Below are positions 7,887 through 16,886 of a stretch of 52,278 nucleotides of DNA, piece by piece. The notes under the pieces were generated by a model, which ran no database searches, was not told where the DNA came from, and saw nothing but the letters and a program-made list of their open reading frames with translations. The stretch's first letter is position 1. The number at the start of each line of letters is the position of its first letter. Position numbers and translations under genes: made by a program. Source of the stretch: a bacterium. GTDB taxonomy: Bacteria; SZUA-79; Acidulodesulfobacterales; Acidulodesulfobacteraceae. The stretch is from contig JAJZVN010000012.1 of NCBI GenBank assembly GCA_021845685.1, forward strand, positions 1-52,278. The letters are read 5' to 3'.

Positions 7887-10298
7887 TTAATTGTATGTAA
7901 ATAATTTTTCTATAGAGCCATAATATTTGTCTTTTATTATATCACTTTTTAGCTCTATTGTATTATTAAATTTTATAATATCTATTGCGGTTTTGCCTAT
8001 TTTTTCAATTTTAATATCCGCATTTTTTGCCAATTCGTAAATTTTGTTTTCATCAGAAGGGTCTGCGCTTATAACAAAAGCCTGTTCAAATTCCGAAAAC
8101 AAAAGCATATCGTTTCTTAATGAAGTTTTATGAATTTCTGCAATTACTCCTAAATTTTTATTTGATTTTGATGAAATTGCCGACTCCGCCAAAGCTGTAA
8201 AAAGACCGCCTTCGCTAATATCCGATGCGCTTTTTATTAATCTTTCGCTGATTAAACCCCTTAAACAACTCTGAAGTTTTAATTCATAACCAATATCAAT
8301 AGTCAACGGTTCCTGCATAAAATCATTATGGACGAGCTCCATAAATAAACTTCCGCCTAAATTGCCGGAAAGTCGCCCAAGCAAATAAATATCGTCTCCT
8401 ATGTCTTTAAAATACGAAGTAATTGCTTTATTAACATCGTCTATATAGCCTACCATAGCGATTACGGGGGTAGGATAAATTTTTCCGGCTCCTGCCGTTT
8501 CATTATACAAACTCACATTACCGCTGACTGCAGGCGTATTAAATTTTATAGCGGCGTCGGCAATACCTCTTATAGATTCTTTAAATTGCCACATAGTTTC
8601 CGGGTCTTCGGGACTGGCAAAATTAAGGCAGTCTGTGATAGCAGCAGGTGTTCCTCCGCTTGCCGAAATATTGCGGGCGCATTCTATTACTGCAAGCATA
8701 GCGCCTTTATAGGGATTTAAATAACAATATTTTGAATTGCAGTTAGAATTTAGTAATATTCCTTTATTACTATTACTATTACTATTATTGGCAGCGATAG
8801 TGTTATTACTATTGCTAATATTAATGTTATTATTGGTATTGCTATTATTATTTATACCGTTATTAATATTTTTAACACTGACTGCATCATCTTTTTTTTC
8901 ATTACCGGTTAAATCGGCAAAACATTTATATCTTAAGACGGCGCAAGACGAACCCGGCCCAATAGTTGTATTAGTTCCTATCTGATAATCATATTGGCGA
9001 TAAATAAAATGCTTAGAAGCAATATTAGGATGCGATATTATTCTCTCAGCGATAGAATTAAAATTTTTCGGCATTCTGTAATCATCTGGATAAAATTGTT
9101 TTATATTTTTTATATAAGACGGGATCGCGGAAGTTCTATCATAAGAAGGACCGTTTACAACGGCTTCAACAGATAAAGTATGATACGGTTTAGATTTATA
9201 ATTGAATTTTATTACTTTTTCTTTGATAACCTCGCCTATAACAACGCAGTTTAAATCCCATTTTGCAAATATTTCTTCAAGTTCTTTATAATTTTCTTTT
9301 TTGCATGCCAGAAGCATTCTTTCCTGAGATTCTGAAAGCATAATATCAATAGGCGTCATTTCTGAAGCTCTTAAAGGAATTTTATCCAGATCAAAAATCA
9401 TACCTTTGCCGCTATTTTCGGACATCTCAAAGGAAGAACTGGTTAATCCTGCCGCTCCCATATCTTGAATTGAAACAATAAGCTTTTTATCCATTGCTTC
9501 AAGACATGCTTCAAGAAGTAATTTTTCCGTAAAAGGGTCTCCAACCTGAACGGTGCTTCTTTTTTTGTCTTTTTTTGCGTCAAATTCGCCTGAAGCCATA
9601 GTAGCTCCGTTAATTCCATCCATTCCTGTGGCAGAACCAACATATACGACAAGATTACCTTCTTCGCATGCGGACGAAAGAAATATGCCGTCTTTTCTGG
9701 CTATTCCTATTGTAAAAGCATTGACAAGTATATTATCGTCATAACAAGAATCAAAAACAACTTCGCCGCCTACGGTAGGAACTCCCATACAATTTCCGTA
9801 AAAACCTATGCCTTTTACGACTTCAGCCAAATAATAAGGTGTTTTAGGATGATTAAAATTTCCAAATCTTAGCGAATTAAGATTTGCAATGGGTCTTGCT
9901 CCCATTGTAAAAATATCGCGCATAATGCCGCCGACTCCTGTGGCAGCCCCTTCGAAAGGTTCTATAAAAGATGGATGATTATGACTTTCCATTTTAAACA
10001 CAAGAACATAATCATCGTCAAATTTTATAACTCCGGCATTTTCGCCCGGACCTATAATTACATTATCGCCTTTTGAAGGCAATCTTTTTAAATGTATTTT
10101 TGAACTTTTATAGCTGCAATGTTCGGACCACATAGCCGAAAATATACCTACCTCAAAATCATCAGGTTTTCTTTGCAAAATATCCGCTATTTTTTTATAT
10201 TCTTCCAAAGATAAACCGAATTGAGCGTAATTTTCGTCTATAATATTATCATCACCGTTAATATTGATATTGCCATTGTCATATTTATTATTTGCCAT
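7887..10298 (-). CDS. purL: Phosphoribosylformylglycinamidine synthase II (small PurL)
   Basis: ATP-dependent FGAR amidotransferase synthetase subunit, acting with PurQ and PurS. Recognisable blocks are MWSEHCSYKSSK (56-67), the PGENAGVIKF region (84-93), ESHNHPSFIEPFEGAATGVG (104-123) and IQDMGAAGLTSS (277-288). At 803 residues it exceeds the usual ~730. An Asn/Ser-rich insert at about residues 466-524 (coded around 8730-8900, with TTACTA-type DNA repeats) falls between two conserved blocks, and there is a small Asn-rich N-terminal tail. It follows purQ by 30 bases. Confidence 0.96.
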   Translation of the reverse strand: MANNKYDNGNININGDDNIIDENYAQFGLSLEEYKKIADILQRKPDDFEVGIFSAMWSEHCSYKSSKIHLKRLPSKGDNVIIGPGENAGVIKFDDDYVLVFKMESHNHPSFIEPFEGAATGVGGIMRDIFTMGARPIANLNSLRFGNFNHPKTPYYLAEVVKGIGFYGNCMGVPTVGGEVVFDSCYDDNILVNAFTIGIARKDGIFLSSACEEGNLVVYVGSATGMDGINGATMASGEFDAKKDKKRSTVQVGDPFTEKLLLEACLEAMDKKLIVSIQDMGAAGLTSSSFEMSENSGKGMIFDLDKIPLRASEMTPIDIMLSESQERMLLACKKENYKELEEIFAKWDLNCVVIGEVIKEKVIKFNYKSKPYHTLSVEAVVNGPSYDRTSAIPSYIKNIKQFYPDDYRMPKNFNSIAERIISHPNIASKHFIYRQYDYQIGTNTTIGPGSSCAVLRYKCFADLTGNEKKDDAVSVKNINNGINNNSNTNNNINISNSNNTIAANNSNSNSNKGILLNSNCNSKYCYLNPYKGAMLAVIECARNISASGGTPAAITDCLNFASPEDPETMWQFKESIRGIADAAIKFNTPAVSGNVSLYNETAGAGKIYPTPVIAMVGYIDDVNKAITSYFKDIGDDIYLLGRLSGNLGGSLFMELVHNDFMQEPLTIDIGYELKLQSCLRGLISERLIKSASDISEGGLFTALAESAISSKSNKNLGVIAEIHKTSLRNDMLLFSEFEQAFVISADPSDENKIYELAKNADIKIEKIGKTAIDIIKFNNTIELKSDIIKDKYYGSIEKLFTYN

Positions 10299-10328
10299 AG
10301 TTATTTTTATTATTTACTATAGTTATTT

Positions 10329-11054
10329 TTATTTGTTTTTTACATAATAAATAATAGAATTAAATATTTTTGCCCCGTCATCGCTTCCCAATATTTTTTC
10401 AGAAGCTCTTTCAGGGTGAGGCATAAGACCTAATATATTGAATTTTTCTCCAAATAATCCTCCGATATTTTTAATAGAACCGTTAGGATTGGATTCGTCT
10501 GATGTAATGCCTGCCGCATCGCAATATTGAAAAGCAATTTGATTTGCCGAAAACAAATAATCTACTTCTTTTTTTTCGGCAAAATAATTTCCGTCATGAT
10601 GAGCAATAGGAAGCTTTAATACCGCATCTTTATTTATAAGGCACGTAAAAGGATTATTTTGATTATTATTGCCTGTATTCTTTATATATACATCTTTGCA
10701 TTCAAATTTTAATGATTTATTAGTTAGCATTGCTCCTTTAAGCAATCCTGATTCTAAAAGTATCTGAAAGCCATTGCAAATACCAAGAATAATACCTCCG
10801 CCGGCAGCATAGTCTTTTATTGACTCCATTACTCTGCTTCTTGCCGCCAAAGCTCCCGCCCTTAAATAATCCCCGTAAGAAAAACCTCCGGGGATAACGA
10901 TAAAATCGTACTTTTTAAAATTATGAAATTCATCTTTATGCCATAAAAAAGTCACATTAATATTAAAAACATCTTTTAATGCATAATAAACGTCAATATC
11001 GCAATTAGAACCCGGGAAAACAGTAATACCGGCGTTGATTTTTTTATTTTCCAT
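10329..11054 (-). CDS. purQ: Phosphoribosylformylglycinamidine synthase, glutaminase subunit
   Basis: Supplies ammonia to PurL from glutamine. Class I amidotransferase features are present: PGGFSYGDYLRAGA oxyanion region (55-68), the nucleophile in GICNGFQILLES (91-102) and the catalytic His-x-Glu in MPHPERAS near the C-terminus. The 241 residues are normal for the small PurQ partner of a split FGAM synthase. It sits between purB-purS and purL with short gaps (41 and 30 bases), making a purine operon. Confidence 0.96.
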   Translation of the reverse strand: MENKKINAGITVFPGSNCDIDVYYALKDVFNINVTFLWHKDEFHNFKKYDFIVIPGGFSYGDYLRAGALAARSRVMESIKDYAAGGGIILGICNGFQILLESGLLKGAMLTNKSLKFECKDVYIKNTGNNNQNNPFTCLINKDAVLKLPIAHHDGNYFAEKKEVDYLFSANQIAFQYCDAAGITSDESNPNGSIKNIGGLFGEKFNILGLMPHPERASEKILGSDDGAKIFNSIIYYVKNK

Positions 11055-11095
11055 TAAAATTTTATTTATTTATTGTAATATATTATAATATTATA

Positions 11096-12796
11096 TTATT
11101 TTATCTCAATTTCAAAATTTTCGATTAAAGGATTAGACAATATCTTTTCCGAAATATCTCTTAACTCTTTATTTAATGCTTCTTTGTCTAATTCGTCTAA
11201 ATTTTGATTATTATTTTTGCTATTTTTACCATGATATTTGTTATTGCCGCTGCTGCTATCATATTCATTATTGTTTTCAATCTTATCTGCCGCATTGTTG
11301 CCAGCCGCATTATTTCTTTCTTCTTTTCTTTTATTTTTTTTCTCTTTTTTAATAGTTAATTCTATATGTTTTCCTACTCTGACATCTTCAATATTATTAA
11401 AACCCGATGATTTTAAAACTGATAAAACTGCTTTTCCCTGAGGATCTAAAACCTCGTCTTTCAATGTTACTTTAACTACTGCTTTATAAGAATCGGGGAT
11501 AGGAAATAACGATAAAGATCTTTCAAAAATAAAATCTATATTTTTATAATAATAATTAATATCAAATAAATTTCTTATTTCATCTTCTTTTAAATATTTT
11601 AAAACATCGGCATTATTTTTTAACAAAATAACAAATTCTGTTTCAGTTTGAATAGCCTGATGCGCAAGTTTTTGAACAATTGCATACGCATCTTCCCTGA
11701 GCATTCCTTTATCTGTCAAAGTAAGAAGAACTTTTTGCGAAAAAATTACTCCTTTGGTTAATTGCATATTTTTAAGCATTTTATCTTCATGGACTACCAT
11801 ATTGTCAACTAAATTAATAAGCTGATGTAAGATATAATATGCTAAAATAGTTGAATCCGGAGTTATAATTCTTTCAACGGAAGAATGGGAAATATCTCTT
11901 TCATGCCATAACGCAATATCTTCGAGAGCCGACATTAAATTAGACCTTAAAACTCGGGAAAGTCCGCAAATATTTTCGGAAACAATTGGATTTTTTTTAT
12001 GCGGCATTGCGGAAGAACCTTTTTGACCTGCAGAAAAAGATTCTTCGGCTTCGGAAACTTCGGTTCTCATTAAATGCCTCATTTCAAGAGCTATTTTTTC
12101 GCATGAAGCTCCCAATGAAGCCAATGCATAAAAACATTCGGCATAAATATCCCTTTGAATTATCTGATTTGACAATAAAGGTTTTAAGTCTAAAATTTCA
12201 AGGGCTATTTTTTCAACTTCGGGGGGCACATTCGCAAAAGTTCCGACGGCGCCAGAAAGTTTTCCGCATGAAACCGTTTCAACGGCTTGCTTTAATCTAT
12301 ATATTCCCCTATTAATTTCTTCATAAAATATAAGAAGTTTAAAACCGAATGTTATAGGTTCCGCATGTATTCCGTGGGTTCTGCCCATCATAGGAGTGTG
12401 CTTATATTTAAGAGCTTTTTGCGCCAAACTTTCAGCAAGACTTTCGGCTTTTGACAAAATTAAATTAAGCGCTTGCCTGAACAATAAAGAAAACGAAGTA
12501 TCGCCGACATCGGAAGAAGTAAGTCCAAGATGAATATATCTTGAATCTTCGCCGACATATTTTGCAACATTTGTTAAAAAAGCAATAACATCATGTTTTG
12601 TGATTTTTTCTGTTTCTTCTATTTCCGCAACCTCAAATCTGGCGTTTTTTAAAATATTTTCCGTTGATTTATCAGGAATTTTGCCGATTTTATTATAGGC
12701 GGAGCAAACTGCAAGTTCAACTTTAAGCCATGTGTTATATTTATTTTTTAAAGACCAAATATCTGAAATTTCCGGCAAGGAATATCTTTCTATCAA
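11096..12796 (-). CDS. purB: Adenylosuccinate lyase fused to a C-terminal PurS domain
   Basis: Residues 1-435 are an adenylosuccinate lyase: HLGLTSSDVGDTS (89-101), GRTHGIHAEP (138-147) and the signature SSAMPHKKNP (261-270). It releases fumarate from SAICAR and adenylosuccinate. Residues about 438-566 read as PurS, the small bridging subunit of FGAM synthase. VKVTLKDEVLDPQGKAVLSV (441-460) and DVRVGKHIELTI (471-482) are followed, after an Asn-rich insert (about 485-532), by a helix and the final LSNPLIENFEIEI. No separate purS is seen, while split purL and purQ follow immediately, so the fusion is functionally coherent. The lyase call is firm; the PurS call rests on motif resemblance. Confidence 0.94.
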   Translation of the reverse strand: MIERYSLPEISDIWSLKNKYNTWLKVELAVCSAYNKIGKIPDKSTENILKNARFEVAEIEETEKITKHDVIAFLTNVAKYVGEDSRYIHLGLTSSDVGDTSFSLLFRQALNLILSKAESLAESLAQKALKYKHTPMMGRTHGIHAEPITFGFKLLIFYEEINRGIYRLKQAVETVSCGKLSGAVGTFANVPPEVEKIALEILDLKPLLSNQIIQRDIYAECFYALASLGASCEKIALEMRHLMRTEVSEAEESFSAGQKGSSAMPHKKNPIVSENICGLSRVLRSNLMSALEDIALWHERDISHSSVERIITPDSTILAYYILHQLINLVDNMVVHEDKMLKNMQLTKGVIFSQKVLLTLTDKGMLREDAYAIVQKLAHQAIQTETEFVILLKNNADVLKYLKEDEIRNLFDINYYYKNIDFIFERSLSLFPIPDSYKAVVKVTLKDEVLDPQGKAVLSVLKSSGFNNIEDVRVGKHIELTIKKEKKNKRKEERNNAAGNNAADKIENNNEYDSSSGNNKYHGKNSKNNNQNLDELDKEALNKELRDISEKILSNPLIENFEIEIK

Positions 12797-12962
12797 TTTA
12801 TTATCCCCTTCTTTATTTTTATTAAAATTTATATTAAAAATTACAAATGCTTAACAATATCGTGCGGAATAATAAATTAATATAACATTATAACATTCCT
12901 TAAAACTGTATTCATTCCAGCTTTCTCGCGAATGATTATGTCGAAATTTACGCCGCCTTGGA

Positions 12963-13364
12963 TTATTTTTTAGTAGCTATTGCAATCTTATAAAGTCCAT
13001 TCTTAATAGCAGAACTCATAACGGCAACAACGCTGTTAATTTTTGACGCCTTATCCGCTTTTATCACAATTGTAGGATTAGCGCCTGTTTTTTTTAAAAA
13101 AGATAAAATTTTTGAAAGTTTTTTCAACGTTATTTCTTTTTTTTTATAATAAACACTGCCTGCTTTTGTAATATATATAGTAATAGGTTTTTTTGAAGCA
13201 GCCGAAGTTCTAAGCCCTGATTTAGGAAGATGTATTTTAATACCTGAATTATTACTTGCAAAAGTAGTAGTCATCATAAAAAATATTAATAAAGTTAAAA
13301 ATACATCAACCATATTAATAACATTAATAATAGGATCAGGTTTTTTTCTTTCCGCAAATTTCAT
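12963..13364 (-). CDS. exbD: ExbD/TolR-family biopolymer transport protein
   Basis: A 133-residue inner-membrane protein with a short cytoplasmic N-terminus and one transmembrane helix. The helix (about 16-36) starts INMVDVFLTLLIFFMM and contains the conserved membrane Asp used for proton-motive-force coupling. A periplasmic domain follows. It lies 9 bases after exbB on the same strand. Together they would energise a TonB- or TolA-type outer-membrane process; no TonB or receptor gene is visible here. Confidence 0.92.
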   Translation of the reverse strand: MKFAERKKPDPIINVINMVDVFLTLLIFFMMTTTFASNNSGIKIHLPKSGLRTSAASKKPITIYITKAGSVYYKKKEITLKKLSKILSFLKKTGANPTIVIKADKASKINSVVAVMSSAIKNGLYKIAIATKK

Positions 13365-13373
13365 ATAAAATAA

Positions 13374-13982
13374 TTAGTCTCTATTTATTTTAGATATTAA
13401 AGAAGAAGCCATATCTTCCATAATTACCGCATAATTAAAAGATTTTGAAACAAAATATTTATAAAATAAAAAACATACTATAGCAATTATTAAACCCATC
13501 GCGGTTGAATATAACGCTTCGGAAATACCTAACGCCAGCAAATGCGGATTTGCAATTCCTTTATTGTAAGAAACGGCACTTAAAGCTTTAATCATTCCAA
13601 CTACAGTTCCAAGCAGACCGAGAAGCGGCGCGATTGTTGTAATTGCGCTTAGACCTTCAAGATTTTTTCCAAGCTCCGAATAAGCTCTTTTTCCTGCTTC
13701 TTCCACTTCTAATTTAACAGTATCCATTGAATTTCTATAATTTTCAATTATAGAAAGGTAAACCCTTGTTAAAGGCGTCGCAAAACCAGAGCATATACCT
13801 TTTGCTTTTTCAATTTCACCCTTTTTTAAAGCATCTTCAATATTAACTATTAAATCTTGAGGAAATATTTTAGATTTTCTGAGGTTATAAAATCTTTCAA
13901 TTATTATTGCAAGACCGATAATAGAACACAAAAGAAGAGGGTATAAAAAATATTCCGATATTAAAATAGTAGAATTAAACAT
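13374..13982 (-). CDS. exbB: ExbB/TolQ/MotA-family proton channel protein
   Basis: A 202-residue protein with three hydrophobic segments: near residues 10-27, around 105-130 (TIAPLLGLLGTVVGMIKAL, the family hallmark) and around 150-175. It forms the proton-conducting complex with the downstream ExbD. A weak AGGTGA ribosome-binding site lies upstream. Assignment to ExbB rather than TolQ is by context only, since no tol or pal genes are present. Confidence 0.9.
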   Translation of the reverse strand: MFNSTILISEYFLYPLLLCSIIGLAIIIERFYNLRKSKIFPQDLIVNIEDALKKGEIEKAKGICSGFATPLTRVYLSIIENYRNSMDTVKLEVEEAGKRAYSELGKNLEGLSAITTIAPLLGLLGTVVGMIKALSAVSYNKGIANPHLLALGISEALYSTAMGLIIAIVCFLFYKYFVSKSFNYAVIMEDMASSLISKINRD

Positions 13983-14103
13983 TTATTTAATTTTTCACCT
14001 AATTTAGTTTAATTTAATTTAGTTTAATTTATAGCTAATATTTTACAAATATAATTTGAAATAACATGATACATAGTTTTTGATTATATTTAAAATTTGA
14101 TTA

Positions 14104-15144
14104 TTATAGATAATATTTTACCCTTACTTTTTTAAATTCTTTTATGCTTTTTAGACTACTGAAATCTTTTATGTCTGTTAACTCAGCTATTTTATCCATA
14201 ATCTTTAACGCTTCTTCTTCGTTTTTTGTATGAATCATAGTAAAAATATTATATTCCCATTTGCCTGGATATGTAAATCTTCTATAACAATGAGAAACTT
14301 CATTTATTGAAGCCATAATTTTTCCGTTTTTATCAATTTCATCTTCTTTTGATTTCCATATACCCATTATATTATAATTAAATCCGGCTTTTTGATGATA
14401 CAGAACACAAGCAAATCTGCGCATTTTTTTTTCTTCTATAAACTTAGAAATTTGACAGAGAAGCTCTTCTTGAGAAATATTTAAATTTGAAGCGGCGTTT
14501 TTAAAAGGTTCGCCTGTAATTTCTAAATCTTTTTGCAATTCTCTTATGCAATCTTTTTCAAATTCGCTGATATTAATTTTAGAATCGTCAATAGCATCGT
14601 CTTGCGAAAAATATCTAAAATTAGCATTAGCATTAGCATTAGCATTAGCATTATATATATTTTTATTGTTTGCAGTTTCGATTTCTTCCGTCATATCAAA
14701 ATTAACGCCTATTTTAAATAATTTTAATGTAGGAAGAATCAGGTAATCTTCAGCTTTGGAGTTTTTTGATATAGTGCTTATTTCTTCTTCAAAATCTTTA
14801 TCGGGAGGTAAAGTAATAGTAAACCAGATATTATAGGGATTATTTCTAAGATAATTATGGCTGACTCCTTTATATGAATTAATAACGGATGCCGCATTAT
14901 CTATCTCACATTCAGGAACTTTAAAAGCAGCAAGAGTGCCTTTATATCCGATATTATGCGAATCAAATATTGCGCTTATTTGTCTAATTATCTTTTCTTG
15001 TTTTAAATTTATAATTCTATTTAACACTTCTTCTTCACTAATACCCAATCGCAAACCTATTTCCCTAAACGGTCTTGCTGAAATAGGAAAATCTGTTTGT
15101 AAAATATTTAAAATCTTTTTATCAAATAAATCTAATTCCATAAT
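14104..15144 (-). CDS. Fused siroheme decarboxylase (AhbA-AhbB / NirDL-like)
   Basis: Two Lrp/AsnC-type halves in tandem. Half 1 (about 1-150) has a winged-helix start ELDLFDKKILNILQ and the motif SHNYLRNNPYNIWFT (94-108). Half 2 (about 192-346) has FEKDCIRELQ and SHCYRRFTYPGKWEYNIFTM (283-302), a hallmark of AhbB/NirL-type decarboxylases with its conserved His and Arg. The family removes carboxyls from siroheme to give 12,18-didecarboxysiroheme for alternative heme or heme d1 synthesis. The halves are joined by a linker containing an (NA)n tract coded by a tandem ATTAGC hexamer (14621-14652). An upstream in-frame start at 15249 would add 35 residues with a hydrophobic stretch. I prefer this ATG because the domain begins here. 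Confidence 0.85.
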   Translation of the reverse strand: MMELDLFDKKILNILQTDFPISARPFREIGLRLGISEEEVLNRIINLKQEKIIRQISAIFDSHNIGYKGTLAAFKVPECEIDNAASVINSYKGVSHNYLRNNPYNIWFTITLPPDKDFEEEISTISKNSKAEDYLILPTLKLFKIGVNFDMTEEIETANNKNIYNANANANANANFRYFSQDDAIDDSKINISEFEKDCIRELQKDLEITGEPFKNAASNLNISQEELLCQISKFIEEKKMRRFACVLYHQKAGFNYNIMGIWKSKEDEIDKNGKIMASINEVSHCYRRFTYPGKWEYNIFTMIHTKNEEEALKIMDKIAELTDIKDFSSLKSIKEFKKVRVKYYL

Positions 15145-15282
15145 TTTTTTATAATCACCCGTTAAAATATAAAAATAAAAAATTACTATAAAAATAATTA
15201 ATGTAAATATTTTTTTATTGTTATAAGTTCTTATCTTATTTAGTATCATTATAGATTATAGAATCAATCTAATCAATAAAAA

Positions 15283-15339
15283 AATTTATAAAAAAAAATG
15301 CTTAGAAGATTAATTAAATTTAATTAATCTTCTAAGCAT
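15283..15339 (-). terminator. Strong rho-independent terminator after cytochrome gene 1
   Basis: A perfect 21-bp inverted repeat with essentially no loop (15298-15318 and 15319-15339) is followed, on the minus strand, by nine T residues and another T-rich stretch. It lies about 100 bases past the cytochrome stop codon and insulates the ahb gene downstream. Confidence 0.85.
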
Positions 15340-15440
15340 TCAAAATAAGCTTTTAAACAATAAATACAAATAGTCTAAGTTAACAATATATATATTGGGC
15401 ATTACAGTTTAACTCAGATTATCTCTTTAAAGATATATAA

Positions 15441-15815
15441 TTATTTCAGAGATTCTAGATAGTGGGCTAAAGTGTTTACCTGAGATTTGGGCATATTTTT
15501 ATGGCTGGGCATAATTGCCATAAAAGATTTACCGTTAATTGTAACCATACTTCCCGGAGCAAAATGAGCCGAAGGAGTCACAATTTGTGTTTTAATCCAG
15601 CTAAGACTTCTCTGGCTTCCCACATGGGAAAGATTTGGTCCGACGGAACCTCCTTTTCCGTTAATAGTATGACAGGCAATGCAGCCGTCGGAGTTAAACA
15701 GCGAAGGTCCTGATGCGGCAAAAGCCATTGACGAAGTTAAGGCTAAAATTCCAAGTCCTAAAACAGCAATAGTTAAAATTTTTGATTTAATTAATTTTGA
15801 AACTAAATTGTTCAT
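15441..15815 (-). CDS. Periplasmic monoheme class I cytochrome c (copy 1)
   Basis: A 124-residue electron carrier. A signal peptide (about 1-33) ends in SSMAFA. The mature part has one heme-binding site CIACH (45-49), a GPNLSHVG segment and a distal Met ligand candidate in AIMPSHKNM, then the C-terminal helix LAHYLESLK. A strong AGGAG lies 5-6 bases before the ATG, suggesting high expression. It is nearly identical in its mature part to the second cytochrome at 16449-16796, pointing to recent duplication. Redox partner unknown; the neighbouring siroheme decarboxylase fits a heme-dependent respiratory lifestyle. Confidence 0.92.
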   Translation of the reverse strand: MNNLVSKLIKSKILTIAVLGLGILALTSSMAFAASGPSLFNSDGCIACHTINGKGGSVGPNLSHVGSQRSLSWIKTQIVTPSAHFAPGSMVTINGKSFMAIMPSHKNMPKSQVNTLAHYLESLK

Positions 15816-15887
15816 ACATTTCTCCTCACATTTTTTTTAATTTAATAATAATAAAATTTTTTAAATTCTATAAAAACATATATCAAT

Positions 15888-16049
15888 TTAAATCACCGTT
15901 AGAAATTATTAAAACTGATTCAGTATATGATAAATACTGGATTCCCGCTTTCGCGGGAATGACATCAAATAGGTTAAAATTTAAACCTTCGCAAAGTCAT
16001 TCCTGCGTTGGCAGAAATCCATAAAAAGAAATTTCTAACGGCAATTTAA
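15888..16049. repeat. MITE-like element, family 1
   Basis: A 162-bp non-coding element with 20-bp terminal inverted repeats (TTAAATCACCGTTAGAAATT and, inverted, TTAAATTGCCGTTAGAAATT). The interior carries the palindrome ATTCCCGC-TTTC-GCGGGAAT and a further inverted pair near 15990-16020. The wider 15816-16448 gap holds no gene. Confidence 0.75.
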
Positions 16050-16448
16050 GGTATCATATATATAAAAATATAAATAAAAATATGCAAAAAACATCTTTAA
16101 TTAATAATCCTTAATCTGATAACCCGTAATCCAGCATTAGAAAATTATTACACATATACATAATAAAAATAAATATATACTTATAATAATAATTTTTTTA
16201 GTTACATCAAAAAACTTCTGCCGAATTCAAAATCAGCTTTTGTTTCAATAAACATATTCCAAGACATCAATAAGCCGACAATAAACTCTAAATTATTATG
16301 TTCAATAATATACAAGCGTTTCGCCTATATGTAATAATAAAATAATTTTTAACTATCCTTGTCTAATAATCTAATATCAGCATTTATTATAATTTTAATA
16401 ATATTTTACAAGTTCTAACGCAGGATTAAGAGTAACAAAATCAAATGA

Positions 16449-16796
16449 TTATTTCAAAGATTCTAAATAACTTGCTAATGCAGTAAGTTCTGAAGCCTGC
16501 ATATTTTTATGACCCGGCATAATCGCCATATAAGATTTGCCATTAATTGTTACTGAACTTCCTGACGCAAAATGTGCCGAAGGATCTGTAATCTGAGTTT
16601 TTATCCAAGAAAGGCTTCTTTTGCTTCCTACATGGGAAAGATTCGGTCCGACGGAACCGCCGTTTCCGTCAATAGTATGACAGGCGATGCAGCCATCGGA
16701 GTTAAAAATTGAAGCTCCTGATGCGGCAAAAGCCATTGAAGCATTAATCATAATTAATCCTAAAATAATAATAAAAATACCTGTAATTTTTTTCAT
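16449..16796 (-). CDS. Periplasmic monoheme class I cytochrome c (copy 2)
   Basis: 115 residues with a signal peptide ending MAFA (about residue 24), heme site CIACH (36-40), the same GPNLSHVG segment and the AIMPGHKNM distal Met region. It is a paralogue of the cytochrome at 15441-15815, differing mainly in the signal peptide. AAAGGAGGTGA, a near-perfect ribosome-binding site, precedes the ATG. Like copy 1 it has a MITE-like element less than 100 bases upstream. Confidence 0.92.
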   Translation of the reverse strand: MKKITGIFIIILGLIMINASMAFAASGASIFNSDGCIACHTIDGNGGSVGPNLSHVGSKRSLSWIKTQITDPSAHFASGSSVTINGKSYMAIMPGHKNMQASELTALASYLESLK

Positions 16797-16886
16797 GAAT
16801 TATTCACCTCCTTTTTATGCTATTTATCATCATAAACACTCTAATTGTATTAAACTATCCAATTAAAGTCAATACTTTTTTATTTT

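Noticed and set aside
14104-15249. Longer start for the siroheme decarboxylase giving a membrane-anchored protein
   Set aside because: The extra 35 residues are a hydrophobic AT-coded stretch without a ribosome-binding site; the conserved domain begins at the internal ATG ending at 15144.
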